Origin: Scleroderma bovista | Taxonomy: Eukaryota > Basidiomycota > Agaricomycetes > Boletales > Sclerodermataceae | Assembly (NCBI GenBank): GCA_037178675.1 | Contig: JAYMGJ010000114.1 | Coordinates: 1 to 50,778 of the forward strand | Direction: 5' to 3' | DNA: 50,778 nucleotides | Shown here: in pieces, positions 32,958 to 41,549 of the stretch | Position numbering within the stretch: position 1 is the first letter of the stretch | How the letters are laid out: every line of letters begins with the position of its first letter | Notes under the pieces: model-generated | Told to the model about the DNA's origin: nothing | Databases searched by the model: none | What the model saw: the letters and a program-made list of their open reading frames with translations, nothing else | Position numbers and translations under genes: made by a program

Positions 32958-33340
32958 ACATTTCGGTATTGCTCATCGTCATACTCGTATACGGAGAACC
33001 CGAAGCCCAAACGTCCAATTATCTGAGCGTCAATACCCGCTGGGCGAGGGCGGTGGGGGTGTCTTTGACCACTCACTTTTACCTTAGAATATTTGCACTT
33101 ACATTGATAATCTTCTAGAGGCTTTGTTTTCTGAGGTAGAAAGACTAAAGTACGCCATTTGTGAGTAGGAATGAGTGATGACGCTAAGCGTGCTAACCCG
33201 AGCATCAAGAATGACACCGCTTCTTCAATAGTCTCACATGGGGCAGGGCTTGTCATTGAGTTTTTGGGTTTTGTGATCTTGATTGGAACATCCATCGGAG
33301 AGTGACATACCATAAGGACGTAGTAGTTTGGGAGAGCAAA
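32954..33340 (-). CDS. Unrecognised open frame divergent from KTI12
   Basis: An open minus-strand frame reads MVCHSPMDVPIKITKPKNS, then ETIEEAVSFLMLGLARLASS and HKWRTLVFLPQKTKPLEDYQ, with a stop at 32954 just beyond the transporter relic. I do not recognise it. The amphipathic helix and basic strand look protein-like, but the last third may read into non-coding flank. The upstream end is not certain; the start given is the first ATG after the open stretch begins. It would share a promoter of about 220 bp with KTI12. Confidence 0.3.
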   Translation of the reverse strand, partial: FALPNYYVLMVCHSPMDVPIKITKPKNSMTSPAPCETIEEAVSFLMLGLARLASSLIPTHKWRTLVFLPQKTKPLEDYQCKCKYSKVKVSGQRHPHRPRPAGIDAQIIGRLGFGFSVYEYDDEQYRNV

Positions 33341-33557
33341 ATAGTTTCGTCGGGTTCGGACTATGCGTAACGCTGACAAGGAACTGCCAGCTCAGAATGA
33401 GCGGGGACTGAAGTAAGTTAAGCGGAGTCGGAGTACGTCGCACCACTAGCTTTTCACGGTTCGCGAACTATTCACCACCACCACTACTCATGACACTGAC
33501 TCTTCAAATAGCCATACCGGCTCACCAACAAAATCCACGACCTACTACGCATAAGAA

Positions 33558-34729
33558 ATGGCTCTTATAACAATATCGGGGTATCCATGTTCAGGAAAAT
33601 CGCAACGAGCGACGCAGATCAAACAGCATCTTGAAGCTCGGCTTGGTGATCCTTCGTACAAAGGACCGACGCTCTCCGTCTTCGTACTCTCCGACGACAA
33701 CCTCAATATCGATCGGTCAGCTTACGACGGTATGTTCTCAAAAACCAGGGGTCTCGAAGGGCGGCTGATGAATGCAATTGAGTGCTCAGATTCCAAATCA
33801 GAGAAGCCGGCTCGTGGGACGTTGTTTACCGCCATTCAACGCAGTCTTGGACTAAACAACATCGTCATCATTGATTCGCTCAACTATATCAAAGGGTTCC
33901 GGTATCAGATGTATTGTGCAGCGAGGGAAATGAAGGTCCGCGTATGTACGGTGTGTATCTTTCTTGTATTTCTCTGCTTCGGGTTCTCGCTGGATGCCCC
34001 AACTGTAATGCACATGATGTGCTGACCTCGATAGACATAGGTGTATGTGATAGCACCGCCAGATCTTTGTAAACAACGGAACAGTGAGCGAACAGATGGT
34101 CGGGCATACGCTCCCGAGACGTGCGTTCTCTAACCTCACATCTTTTTCATCATATTCAAGACCACTGTTCTCTTCCTAGTCTAGATAACCTCCTTCAGCG
34201 CTACGAAGAACCTTCCTCCATGGTGCGGTGGGATTCTCCTCTCTTCACCGTATCCTGGACAGATGCGGACGTGCCGGCCGACGATATCTGGAAAGCTATA
34301 TCAGAAGGAATCATAAAGGCACCCAATACAGGAACACAAGCTGTCTGTATCATCTTATCTGCATTGGTGTCTGACATCTGGGCTCTGACGATTTCTATGC
34401 TACAGGTTGCCAAAGCCCCGACAGATGCACTCCGAACGCTTGAACACACCACGGCCTCGATTGTCACTGCGCTTGTCGCCGAACAAGCAAATTGCGGATC
34501 GTTTGGCGGCACCATTTCCATTTCTGTATCGCCCGCGTTGAAACCTCGGATAACTCTTCCGCCGCGCAACGTGACACTCTCAGAGTTGCAACGGCTCAAA
34601 CGTCAGTTCGTAACGTTGCATAAAAAGGCGATCACGCTTGGCACGACGGAGAGGGGGGCGGTAGATTGGAGTGAAGAGTGCGTGGCTAACAAGTTTGTTG
34701 TGTATCTCGAAGAGAACATAAAGGTGTGA
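33558..34729 (+). CDS. KTI12: KTI12 (Elongator-associated P-loop protein), 299 aa
   Basis: Five exons (33558–33729, 33790–33950, 34041–34120, 34180–34342, 34406–34729) with GT–AG introns of 59–90 nt give a single 299-residue frame. The N-terminal P-loop is GYPCSGKS (residues 8–15). SEKPARGTLFTAIQRSL and IIDSLNYIKGFRYQMYCAARE follow, both diagnostic of KTI12/PSTK-like kinases, then YAPETLDNLLQRYEEP with a DSPLF strand. The C-terminal domain contains LQRLKRQFVTLHK and ends VANKFVVYLEENIKV. KTI12 works with the Elongator complex in modification of wobble uridines in tRNA. Family length is about 280–310 residues, so the gene is full length and looks intact. Confidence 0.95.
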
Positions 34730-34939
34730 TCTACAATTCTCACACCACTGTCAATGTGTATCGAATGACTCAAATCTATTTGGTGTATTATTACAGGCAT
34801 GATGTGTGTGTAGGAGGTGGTTTATTTCAGACAGCATAGTTTGTATTTTATTATCCAAAAGAAGAAAAAGATTATTGTACAGTCAATACTCAAATACCAG
34901 GTTGTCCATGTCAGACATCATGGGAATACTATCTTGATG

Positions 34940-36293
34940 TTATGTAGGTGAGTAACACTCATGCCAAGCAGTGCCATGTACCATGTTGCTCAGGTCAAGC
35001 TCAGGGATGCCTCTTGGAATCACCAACCTTGTCCATGGGGAGTAGAAACTCAATAAACAGTAAGAGGGAGGTATCTACAACAACAATTGCTCATTTGGAC
35101 CAACAATCCAGCCATCTTCCTGCATTTGAACAAAGTCTCTCCAGTCCCCTTGTAAATTGGATGTATTAACAAAAAGGCTCTGAGCATTCTGTAGGGTGTG
35201 TGCAACTGAAGAGGAGAAGCCTGACACAATATGCCTTCCATCTGGTGAGAATGCAACTGACCAGACTGAGTTTGCATGCCCTTCCAAAGGGTTGCCAAGC
35301 TGGGCACCTGTCTGTGCATCCCAAATTCGGACTGTATTATCACATGAGCCTGACACAATATATCTTCCATCTAAGGAGAATGCAACAGAGGTGACTGAGC
35401 CAGTGTGCCCTTGCAGGGGTTTGCCTACCTGGACACCTGTCTGTGCATCCCAGAGTTGGATTGTTTTATCACCTGAGCCTGACACAATGTGCCTTCCATC
35501 TGGTGAGAATGCAACTGAGTTGACTGAACCAGTGTGCCCTTGCAGGGGGTTGCCCACCTGCCAGGCACCTGTCTGTGCATCCCAAAGTTGGATTGTATTA
35601 TCCCAAGAGCCTGACACAATGTGCCTTCCATCTGGTGAAAATGCAACTGAGCTGACTGAGTCCATGTGCCCTTCCATAGGGTTGCCCACCTGGGCACCTG
35701 TCTGTACATCCCAAAGTAGGATTGTGTTATCCCAAGAGCCTGACACAATGTGCCTTCCATCTGGTGAGAATGCAACTGAGCTGACTGAGTCAGTGTGTCC
35801 TTGAAGGGGGTTGCCCACCTGGCCTCCTGTTTGAGCATCCCAAATTTGGATTGACATTGTCTTATCATACAGTGAACCTGACACAATGTACCTTCCATCT
35901 GGTGAGAATGCAACTGACAAGACTTTGCTGGCAGTGTGCCATTGCAGGGGGCCGCCCACTTGGCCACCTGTCTGTACATCCCAAAGTTGAATTGCATTAT
36001 CACCTTTGGACTTGCCTGACACAATGTATCTTCCATCTGGTGAGAATGCAACAGAGGAGACAGAAGGTATGCCCTTGGAGGGACTTGCTTGGCACCTGGA
36101 CATCCATCTGTGCATCCCAAAGTCTGATTGTCTCATCATATGAGCCTGACACAATATGTCTTCCATCTGGTGAGAATGCAACTGAATTGACTGGGCCAGT
36201 GTGCCCTTGGAGGGGGTTGGCCACCTGGCCACCTATTTGTACATCACAAAGTCGAATTGTCCCATCATGTGAGCCTGACACAATGTGCCTTCC
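34940..36293 (-). pseudogene. WD40-repeat C-terminal part of an NLR-type (NWD) gene, broken
   Basis: On the minus strand eight to nine WD40 repeats of about 43 residues follow each other (GHTxSVxSVAFSPDGRHIVSGSxDxTIxLWDAQTG). They form a propeller-type ligand-sensing region like that of fungal NACHT–WD40 proteins. A C-terminal tail follows (GDWRDFVQMQEDGWIVGPNEQLLL, then IPPSY…LVIPRG…DLSNMVHGTAWHECYSPT, stop 34940). Three defects are visible. The N-terminus is cut at 36293 by repeat sequence. There is a frame change near 36066 between QGHT and SVSSVAF. A TAG at 35075–35077 replaces the expected Trp before IPP. Repeats are nearly identical at DNA level. Without NACHT sequence here, the NLR assignment rests on the repeat type and the tail. 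Confidence 0.82.
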
Positions 36294-37518
36294 TGTCACG
36301 ACCGTGACATCCGATCACCCTGTACCCTATTGTCCGATCGCGTTGTGAGTCAAAGTGTGGATTTGGGTCAGAACAACAACCCAAACACAACACCAACAAA
36401 GGACTACGAAATTGTGTGAGTGGTGGTTTACCTCCGCAGTGTCCAGAGAGGATGTGCTGAGGAGGAGGGAAGGGGATCTACACCAACAGGGTGATGCAGA
36501 CGGTGATGCAGGATACTCCTGGGGTACAGGAGCAATAGAAGACGAAGGGGATAGGTGTCTGGACTCTTCCTAAAGCCTAGGAAGTGTCAAAGCGGGGATT
36601 GAGTTGACTGGGACTGAAGTAGCGATACTACACCTAGAGATTGGTGCAGCAAGGGGACAAGGGGGCTCCTGACGTCCAGAAGCAATAGGGGATGAAGGAT
36701 TGACAGGCTAGACTCCGCTTGAGCCTAGAGCAAGACTTGGACTTGAATAGATTGGATAAAACTTGAATATCAGAGCCTTTAGACCTTCACTGAAGCCTAC
36801 AAGACTCAAAGAGCTGAGGGGATACTGACTGAGAGGGACTGAGAGAGGGATAATTTCGTGCTATTGGGTCCTCTATCACTGGGCTGAGCCCAGGGGTTTA
36901 AATACATGGGGGGGGCACAGCATTAAAGTACAAAAAGAGAAGGGAGTAAGCAGAATTTGTCAAGGATTGGTAAGGGATTGGTAAGAGCTTTGTGAGGGGT
37001 TTGTAAGCGATCAGTAAGCAAGGGATAAGCAGGAATGAGTAAGCATAGGAAGCATGAATAAGCTGCTGAGTAAAGGAATGAGTAAGCTGCATGACAAGAT
37101 TGATTGGTAAGGGAGTGAGTCATCAGCTGAGTAATATACCAAAAATGCGAAAGGGATAGAGTAATACTGATGACAAGAGAGCATCAGTAAGCAAGGGATG
37201 AGTCACTGCACAGCAGAAGGAGTCATTGATGCACAGCCTAAGAAGTTTGATGGGGGGGCTGTGTACCATCAGGAATTTGATGGGACAACAATGGGGAAGA
37301 TCTGGGATTAATAGAGGGATTGATCCGAGACAAAACAGCCACAAGAAGGGTACCAGGGGTCCAGAGGTCTTTTTGGGGGGTCAGCATACACTAAAGTATA
37401 GTGCATGTGTTCTAGCGCCGCTGAAGCACAACCATGGGCTCCCTTGACGAGCTCTCTTCTGTGAAAGAACGAGAGAGGGTTCTTCTTCCTAATAGCACTA
37501 TAAAGTGGGGGGAATAAC
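36294..37518. other. Repeat-like, non-coding block between WD40 relic and element A
   Basis: It begins TGTCACGACCGTGACA exactly where the WD40 frame breaks, which suggests an LTR terminus, but no matching end or target duplication was found. A TTTAAATA box lies near 36897 (TATTTAAA on the minus strand) followed on that strand by pyrimidine-rich DNA, as in an LTR on the minus strand. No gene is recognised. Confidence 0.4.
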
Positions 37519-39018
37519 TGTCATGGTGCTAAGGGACGTCGTCTGAAAGTAGGGAAGCGGATAGAGTACTGAATTCGACGCATCCAGGGAAGTGAGACGA
37601 ACGACAGAGGAAGATGGACATGGCAAGTATCTGGGAGGAAGGGACCATAGGCTGAGGGCTCAGGGGACACAGAGACGACCAGAGAGGACTTCTCAAGCTT
37701 GACAATAGACCTAAGATGACCAAAGTACGTCCTTGACGCAGGACTGACGAGGAGAACGCGCTGACCGAGAACGAGAGGGACTGAAGGAGCAGGCTGGGAA
37801 GATATGTGCCAGGCAGTGCACGGGAACTCTGGGAGAGGCTGTCCTAAGAGCAGGACATAGTGGAGATCTGCAGCAATAGCGGAGAAATGATCCAGAGAAA
37901 ATACGGACTCCATAGTAAGCGATGAAGCGAACGTCTGGATTGCGGGGGGAATATCTCCGTGGGAAATGAACGGATTTGCATCGGAACTTGACAGGCAGAT
38001 AGACCACTCTCTAGGCTTTCTGACGGTATAGTCACGTGCCTGATAGCTTCAGAAACGACGGAGCTATTCAAAATATCGGAATGCCGGCACTGGGCGCCTA
38101 AAAATGACATTTGGGTGCTAAAAATCATTTCTTCTCTTTCTCCTTCGTTTCTCCATCAATTCTTCGGCTTCTTTGATCGTTCTGGTATGGGAGTTGGACT
38201 GCAGATGTGTGCATTCCTTTCTCATACCACAATTGACGTTATTCCTTCAGTTTCTTCTGCTTCTTGGCGGTTCTCGTGCGATAGATGACTGTCTGCATTG
38301 GCATTCATCTCTCGCATCAGGATAGTCGTCTTGTGCGATAGATGGCTATGATGAGGGTCCGTCGTGCTTATCCTTCGCATAAGGATCATTCGATATAGGC
38401 GTTATCTTCCATGTTCACTGTACCAAACCTGTTTGGTGCGTGACAGTGTCCACGCGTTCGCCGTCCGTTTATTGTATGTACTCCCTTTTCCGTTTCTCTC
38501 TATCTGTCCTGTATCGCCACCGATCAGTGAGCGTGTTGTCCGTTCTGTCTCCCTGTACGATTACCTAATATGTTTCCTTTCTTGTTTCCGGTTACTATAC
38601 GTTCCCATCCCGTTGCATTACTAATACGATACTCATCGGTAATCCGGTTATCGCACTTACCGTACTTACTCAGCGCGCAGCGCGACTGTGCTCGTCATTC
38701 GTCGGTAATCCCGACTTCCTGTACATCACCTCATCCGTTCCACTCAGTATAAATACCTAGATACTCGGTCTGTTGTAGTTCAGTTCGAATATCGAATAAG
38801 ATACTTCTCATCTGTTCTCCCTTCGCACTCTCCATCTCTGTCTTGTGCAAGCGGTCATAGACCGTTTACCCTCGGACTCTCCGTCAGACCCTCGGTCGGC
38901 CTTCCTATCATTCGGGAAGCACGACTACGCTACGTAGCATCTCGGTCTTACCGCTAGACCAACCCCTGACCCCCTGACCCCTCGTAGAGATCAGATCGGT
39001 GAAGAACCGGTCTTGACA
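37519..39018 (+). repeat. 5' LTR of gypsy element A (left end tentative)
   Basis: The right end AGAACCGGTCTTGACA (39003–39018) is shared with the solo LTR ending at 3522 and lies just before the gag leader. A TATAAATA at 38748–38755 is placed as an LTR promoter would be, about 260 bp from the end. The left end is taken at TGTCATGG (37519) because the solo LTR also starts TGTCAT. The 3' LTR is outside the window, so this cannot be confirmed here. The predicted target duplication would be ATAAC (37514–37518). Confidence 0.55.
37521..37913 (-). CDS. Antisense open frame in the LTR of element A, 130 aa, unknown
   Basis: The minus-strand frame reads MESVFSLDHFSAIAADLHYV, then LLLGQPLPEFPCTAW, VPLVLGQRVLLVSP, LEKSSLVVSVSPEPSAYGPF and FVSLPWMRRIQYSIRFPTFR before a stop at 37521. 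Composition and the strand-like hydrophobic pattern look like a real protein. No domain is recognised, and the C-terminal stop falls on the proposed LTR edge. It may be an antisense gene carried by the element or a host fragment. Confidence 0.45.
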   Translation of the reverse strand: MESVFSLDHFSAIAADLHYVLLLGQPLPEFPCTAWHISSQPAPSVPLVLGQRVLLVSPASRTYFGHLRSIVKLEKSSLVVSVSPEPSAYGPFLPDTCHVHLPLSFVSLPWMRRIQYSIRFPTFRRRPLAP

Positions 39019-39059
39019 GTATATTCGAACTCTAGTCTTGTACGAGTTCACAATCACCC

Positions 39060-40394
39060 ATGTCCAGGACAATTCAAACTCGCTCGCGCACTGCTCGCGC
39101 AAACAACCCAGAACCCCCAGCATCTGACACTCATCGGGCTGCTGCATTGAGCGCTCTGACCAGCCTCAGGCGCTCACCCGACTCTGTCTCCCAGTTCCAA
39201 GGCTTCTCCACTCGGAGAGCCTCCTCCCCCGCTCAACGTCACCCACCTGGGGCCTTCGTCGAAGATCTCGGCGATGACCTAGGTGATGACCATCCCGGTG
39301 ACAATGGTCCCGGAGGTGATGGTCCCGATGACCCCGACGACCCCAACCCTGATGATGGCGGTGAAGACCCCATTGAAGGCATCCCCGACCAAGAAGAGGC
39401 CGGTCTAGTCATCTTTAACAACCTCTCCATCGCTATCGACAGACTCGCGCGGTCTTCGCGCTCATCTGAGTCTTTGTCTCGCACCAAGGTGCGCAAACCT
39501 GATACCTTCGACGGTACCGATCCAAAGAAGTTGCGCACATTCTTAGTCCAGTGCGAGCTCAACTTCCAGGACCGACCGAAGGCTTTTCGCACTGACCGAA
39601 CCAAGGTCACGTTTGCGCAGTCGTACCTCAAAGGAATGGCTCTCGAATGGTTCGAGCCAGACCTACTCGGTGCAGGAGACCCCCTCAACCGTCCGATCTG
39701 GATGACCGATTGGGAAGAGTTCGTCATTGAACTCCAAACCACCTTCGGTCCCCACGACCCTGTTGCCGACGCCGAGCATCAGCTCGACCACCTCCGTATG
39801 AAGGAAAACCATCGTGCCAACCAATACGTGGTTGACTTCAACTGCATCGCGTCCCAGATTCGGGGCTACGGCGATGGTGCCCTGCGTCATCACTTCTATA
39901 CAGGTCTCCCCGACCGAATCAAGGATGAGATAAGCCGCGTCGGTAAACCGCGCACTCTGAACGGTCTTCGTGTCCTCACCCAGGAGATCGACACCCGATA
40001 TTGGGAACGCAAGGAAGAGGTCGCTCGTCAGAATAAGACCTCTACCAGCACTAGTACCAACACCCCCAACACCAAGTCGGGTAAGACCGACAAGGGTAAA
40101 TCCTCGGGCAACACTGCCCAGTCCTCTTCGTTGTCAACCGCGACTCAGAAAGCCAACAAGTCGGGCAAGACTACTGAGCTTTCGGACAAGCTCGGCAAGG
40201 ACGGCAAGCTGACCTCTGAGGAACGCAAGCGCAGGTTTGACATGAATCTGTGCATGTTCTGTGGAGCAACTGGCCACAAGGCCAAGGACTGCCCCAAGTC
40301 AGGCTCCCGAGCAGCCAAGGCTAGGGCAGCTACTGCCGCTACCATGAACACATCGGAAGCCAAACCGACAGCCTCCACTGAGGCAAAAAAATAG
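39060..40394 (+). CDS. gag: Gag polyprotein of element A
   Basis: A 444-residue open frame starts 41 bp after the LTR end. An acidic Asp/Gly/Pro-rich N-terminal third (GDDHPGDNGPGGDGPDDPDD) leads to the capsid-like region KPDTFDGTDPKKLRTFL, FAQSYLKGMALEWFEP and LKDEISRVGKPRTL-type helices. A Lys/Ser/Thr-rich linker then leads to one zinc knuckle C-MF-C-GATG-H-KAKD-C near residue 398. It would form the virus-like particle and package the RNA in the cytoplasm. The frame is intact and ends GCA AAA AAA TAG, which overlaps the frameshift site. Confidence 0.93.
   Translation: MSRTIQTRSRTARANNPEPPASDTHRAAALSALTSLRRSPDSVSQFQGFSTRRASSPAQRHPPGAFVEDLGDDLGDDHPGDNGPGGDGPDDPDDPNPDDGGEDPIEGIPDQEEAGLVIFNNLSIAIDRLARSSRSSESLSRTKVRKPDTFDGTDPKKLRTFLVQCELNFQDRPKAFRTDRTKVTFAQSYLKGMALEWFEPDLLGAGDPLNRPIWMTDWEEFVIELQTTFGPHDPVADAEHQLDHLRMKENHRANQYVVDFNCIASQIRGYGDGALRHHFYTGLPDRIKDEISRVGKPRTLNGLRVLTQEIDTRYWERKEEVARQNKTSTSTSTNTPNTKSGKTDKGKSSGNTAQSSSLSTATQKANKSGKTTELSDKLGKDGKLTSEERKRRFDMNLCMFCGATGHKAKDCPKSGSRAAKARAATAATMNTSEAKPTASTEAKK
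40385..40391 (+). promoter_or_regulatory. −1 frameshift heptamer A AAA AAA of element A
   Basis: Seven A bases sit in the gag frame as GCA AAA AAA TAG, directly before the gag stop. A −1 slip moves the ribosome into a frame (ATA GAT AGC AAC…) that is open into the protease region at 40454 and through to 41165. This matches the X XXY YYZ rule for retroviral and Ty3/gypsy gag–pol frameshifting. A downstream stimulatory structure was not assessed. Confidence 0.75.
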
Positions 40395-41165
40395 ATAGCA
40401 ACTCCCGAGACTCCGCACAGAGTGGGAGTTGCGTTGTTCCCGACTGTGCACCTATGGAGGCCCGACTCAACACAGCCGCTCTTTCCGATCCAAATTCTCT
40501 CCGACCCTCTGTAACAATTGTTGACCATACTATGCCTTCCTTTCCTGCGTTAGTAGATTCGGGTTCCACCCACTGTTTTGTAGATCCGTCGTTTGCAAAT
40601 ATGAACACTCTTTCCACTTACTCGGTATCCCCGATCGTTCTCCGTCTATTCGACGGTACCACCACCACCATAATCACCGAAGCAACCGATCTACCTATCC
40701 ATTTTCCCTCTGGTGACGTCACCCCAATGACATTTTATGTCACCCCATTGGACTCTGACTGTAAGATCGTTCTCGGACACAACTGGCTCACCCGATACAA
40801 TCTGTCGATTGACTGGGTACTGAGCAGTATCAAGTTCAGAACATCTATGCAGCAAGTGCCAACCCCGAGCTCACTCCCTGACCCTGTAGCGCCCTCACCG
40901 AGCGTGCTGAGACTCGACGCTATGTCAGTCTCGTCTCCTTCTCCGACCGACTTGCCTCAGGCTCCCGGTCTTCGGGCACCTCCTATCGCTCTCATCAACG
41001 CTGCAGCCTTTCTGAAGGCTTGTCAGCTAGATGGCTCTCAACAGTTCTCTATTCAGCTAAAGCCTGACGGCAGCTTTCGCGCAGCGTCGGTCGACGTTGC
41101 TCCCGACCTTTCCTCTGTCCCCGAGGCATACCACGACTTTGCCGACGTCTTTAGCAAGGCGAAAG
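40391..41165 (+). pseudogene. pol: Pol of element A, part 1: protease and linker
   Basis: In the −1 frame relative to gag, the aspartic protease motif ALVDSGSTHCFVD (about 40547–40585) is followed by the FDGTTTT flap region and VLGHNWLTRYN, the C-terminal protease block of chromoviruses. A Pro/Ser-rich linker leads to YHDFADVFSKAK. There the frame is cut by element B, between GAAAG (41161–41165) and its copy at 47404–47408. The protease would mature Gag and Pol. Confidence 0.9.
41161..41165 (+). repeat. Target-site duplication GAAAG, left copy
   Basis: GAAAG precedes the TGAGGCG terminus of element B and recurs at 47404–47408 right after …CGTAACA. Five bases is the usual Ty3/gypsy target duplication. 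Deleting B and one copy joins A's pol frame exactly (AAG GCG AAA GCA TCG). Confidence 0.95.
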
Positions 41166-41535
41166 TGAGGCGACCCTAGGCAAAACACCAAGGACCCGAC
41201 CACACGCTAAGACTCTGAGAGGATAGGACACGAGTATCTAGAGCAAAGACCCAAGATGAGCTCGAATGGGGAGCCTCTGGGCGCTGGATTGCAAGGTATA
41301 TATACTACTATACACGAGGGCTACGCAAGGCTATCCATGAGGCTACGTGCAGGTAGAAGGCTACATAACGACATCACTGTGGAGCTAAGGCTATGCATAA
41401 TGATGTCAAGGGTGGCAGCGTGTACAGCACGAGGTACAGGTCTAGACTAGGTAGATAAGATAGAGGCTGTACAGTAAGATAAGATAAATGCTATCTAATC
41501 GCAGATTAGATAAGACAAAAAGTCGGACCGTAACA
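41166..41535 (-). repeat. 3' LTR of element B (370 bp)
   Basis: On the minus strand it runs TGTTACGG…GGTCGCCTCA, so TG…CA. TATATATA on the minus strand at 41305–41298 marks the promoter. U3 upstream of it contains six WGATAR motifs between 41452 and 41514 and the palindrome TATCTAATC-GCA-GATTAGATA (41492–41512). Confidence 0.95.
41452..41514. promoter_or_regulatory. GATA-motif cluster and palindrome in U3 of element B
   Basis: Six copies of AGATAA or AGATAG (one on the other strand) lie within about 65 bp, 150–210 bp upstream of the LTR TATA box. In fungi GATA factors bind such sites to control nitrogen, light or iron responses. Function here is inferred. The same cluster occurs at 47320–47382 and about 201–263. 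Confidence 0.5.
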
Positions 41536-41549
41536 CTACTCCCCCCTCA
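41536..41549 (-). other. Polypurine tract of element B
   Basis: The minus strand reads GAGGGGGGAGTAG immediately before the 3' LTR start. This is the expected plus-strand primer site for reverse transcription and fixes the element's orientation. The pol stop codon overlaps its first bases. Confidence 0.85.

Noticed and set aside
35196..35804. Long plus-strand open frame with Cys/Pro-rich repeats
   Set aside because: It is the complement of the WD40 repeats; the minus strand gives perfect WD signatures.
36294..39018. A single 2.7-kb LTR for element A starting at 36294
   Set aside because: The length would resemble the 2.6-kb solo LTR, but the start TGTCAC differs from that LTR's TGTCAT, which 37519 shares. 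Left open rather than excluded firmly.
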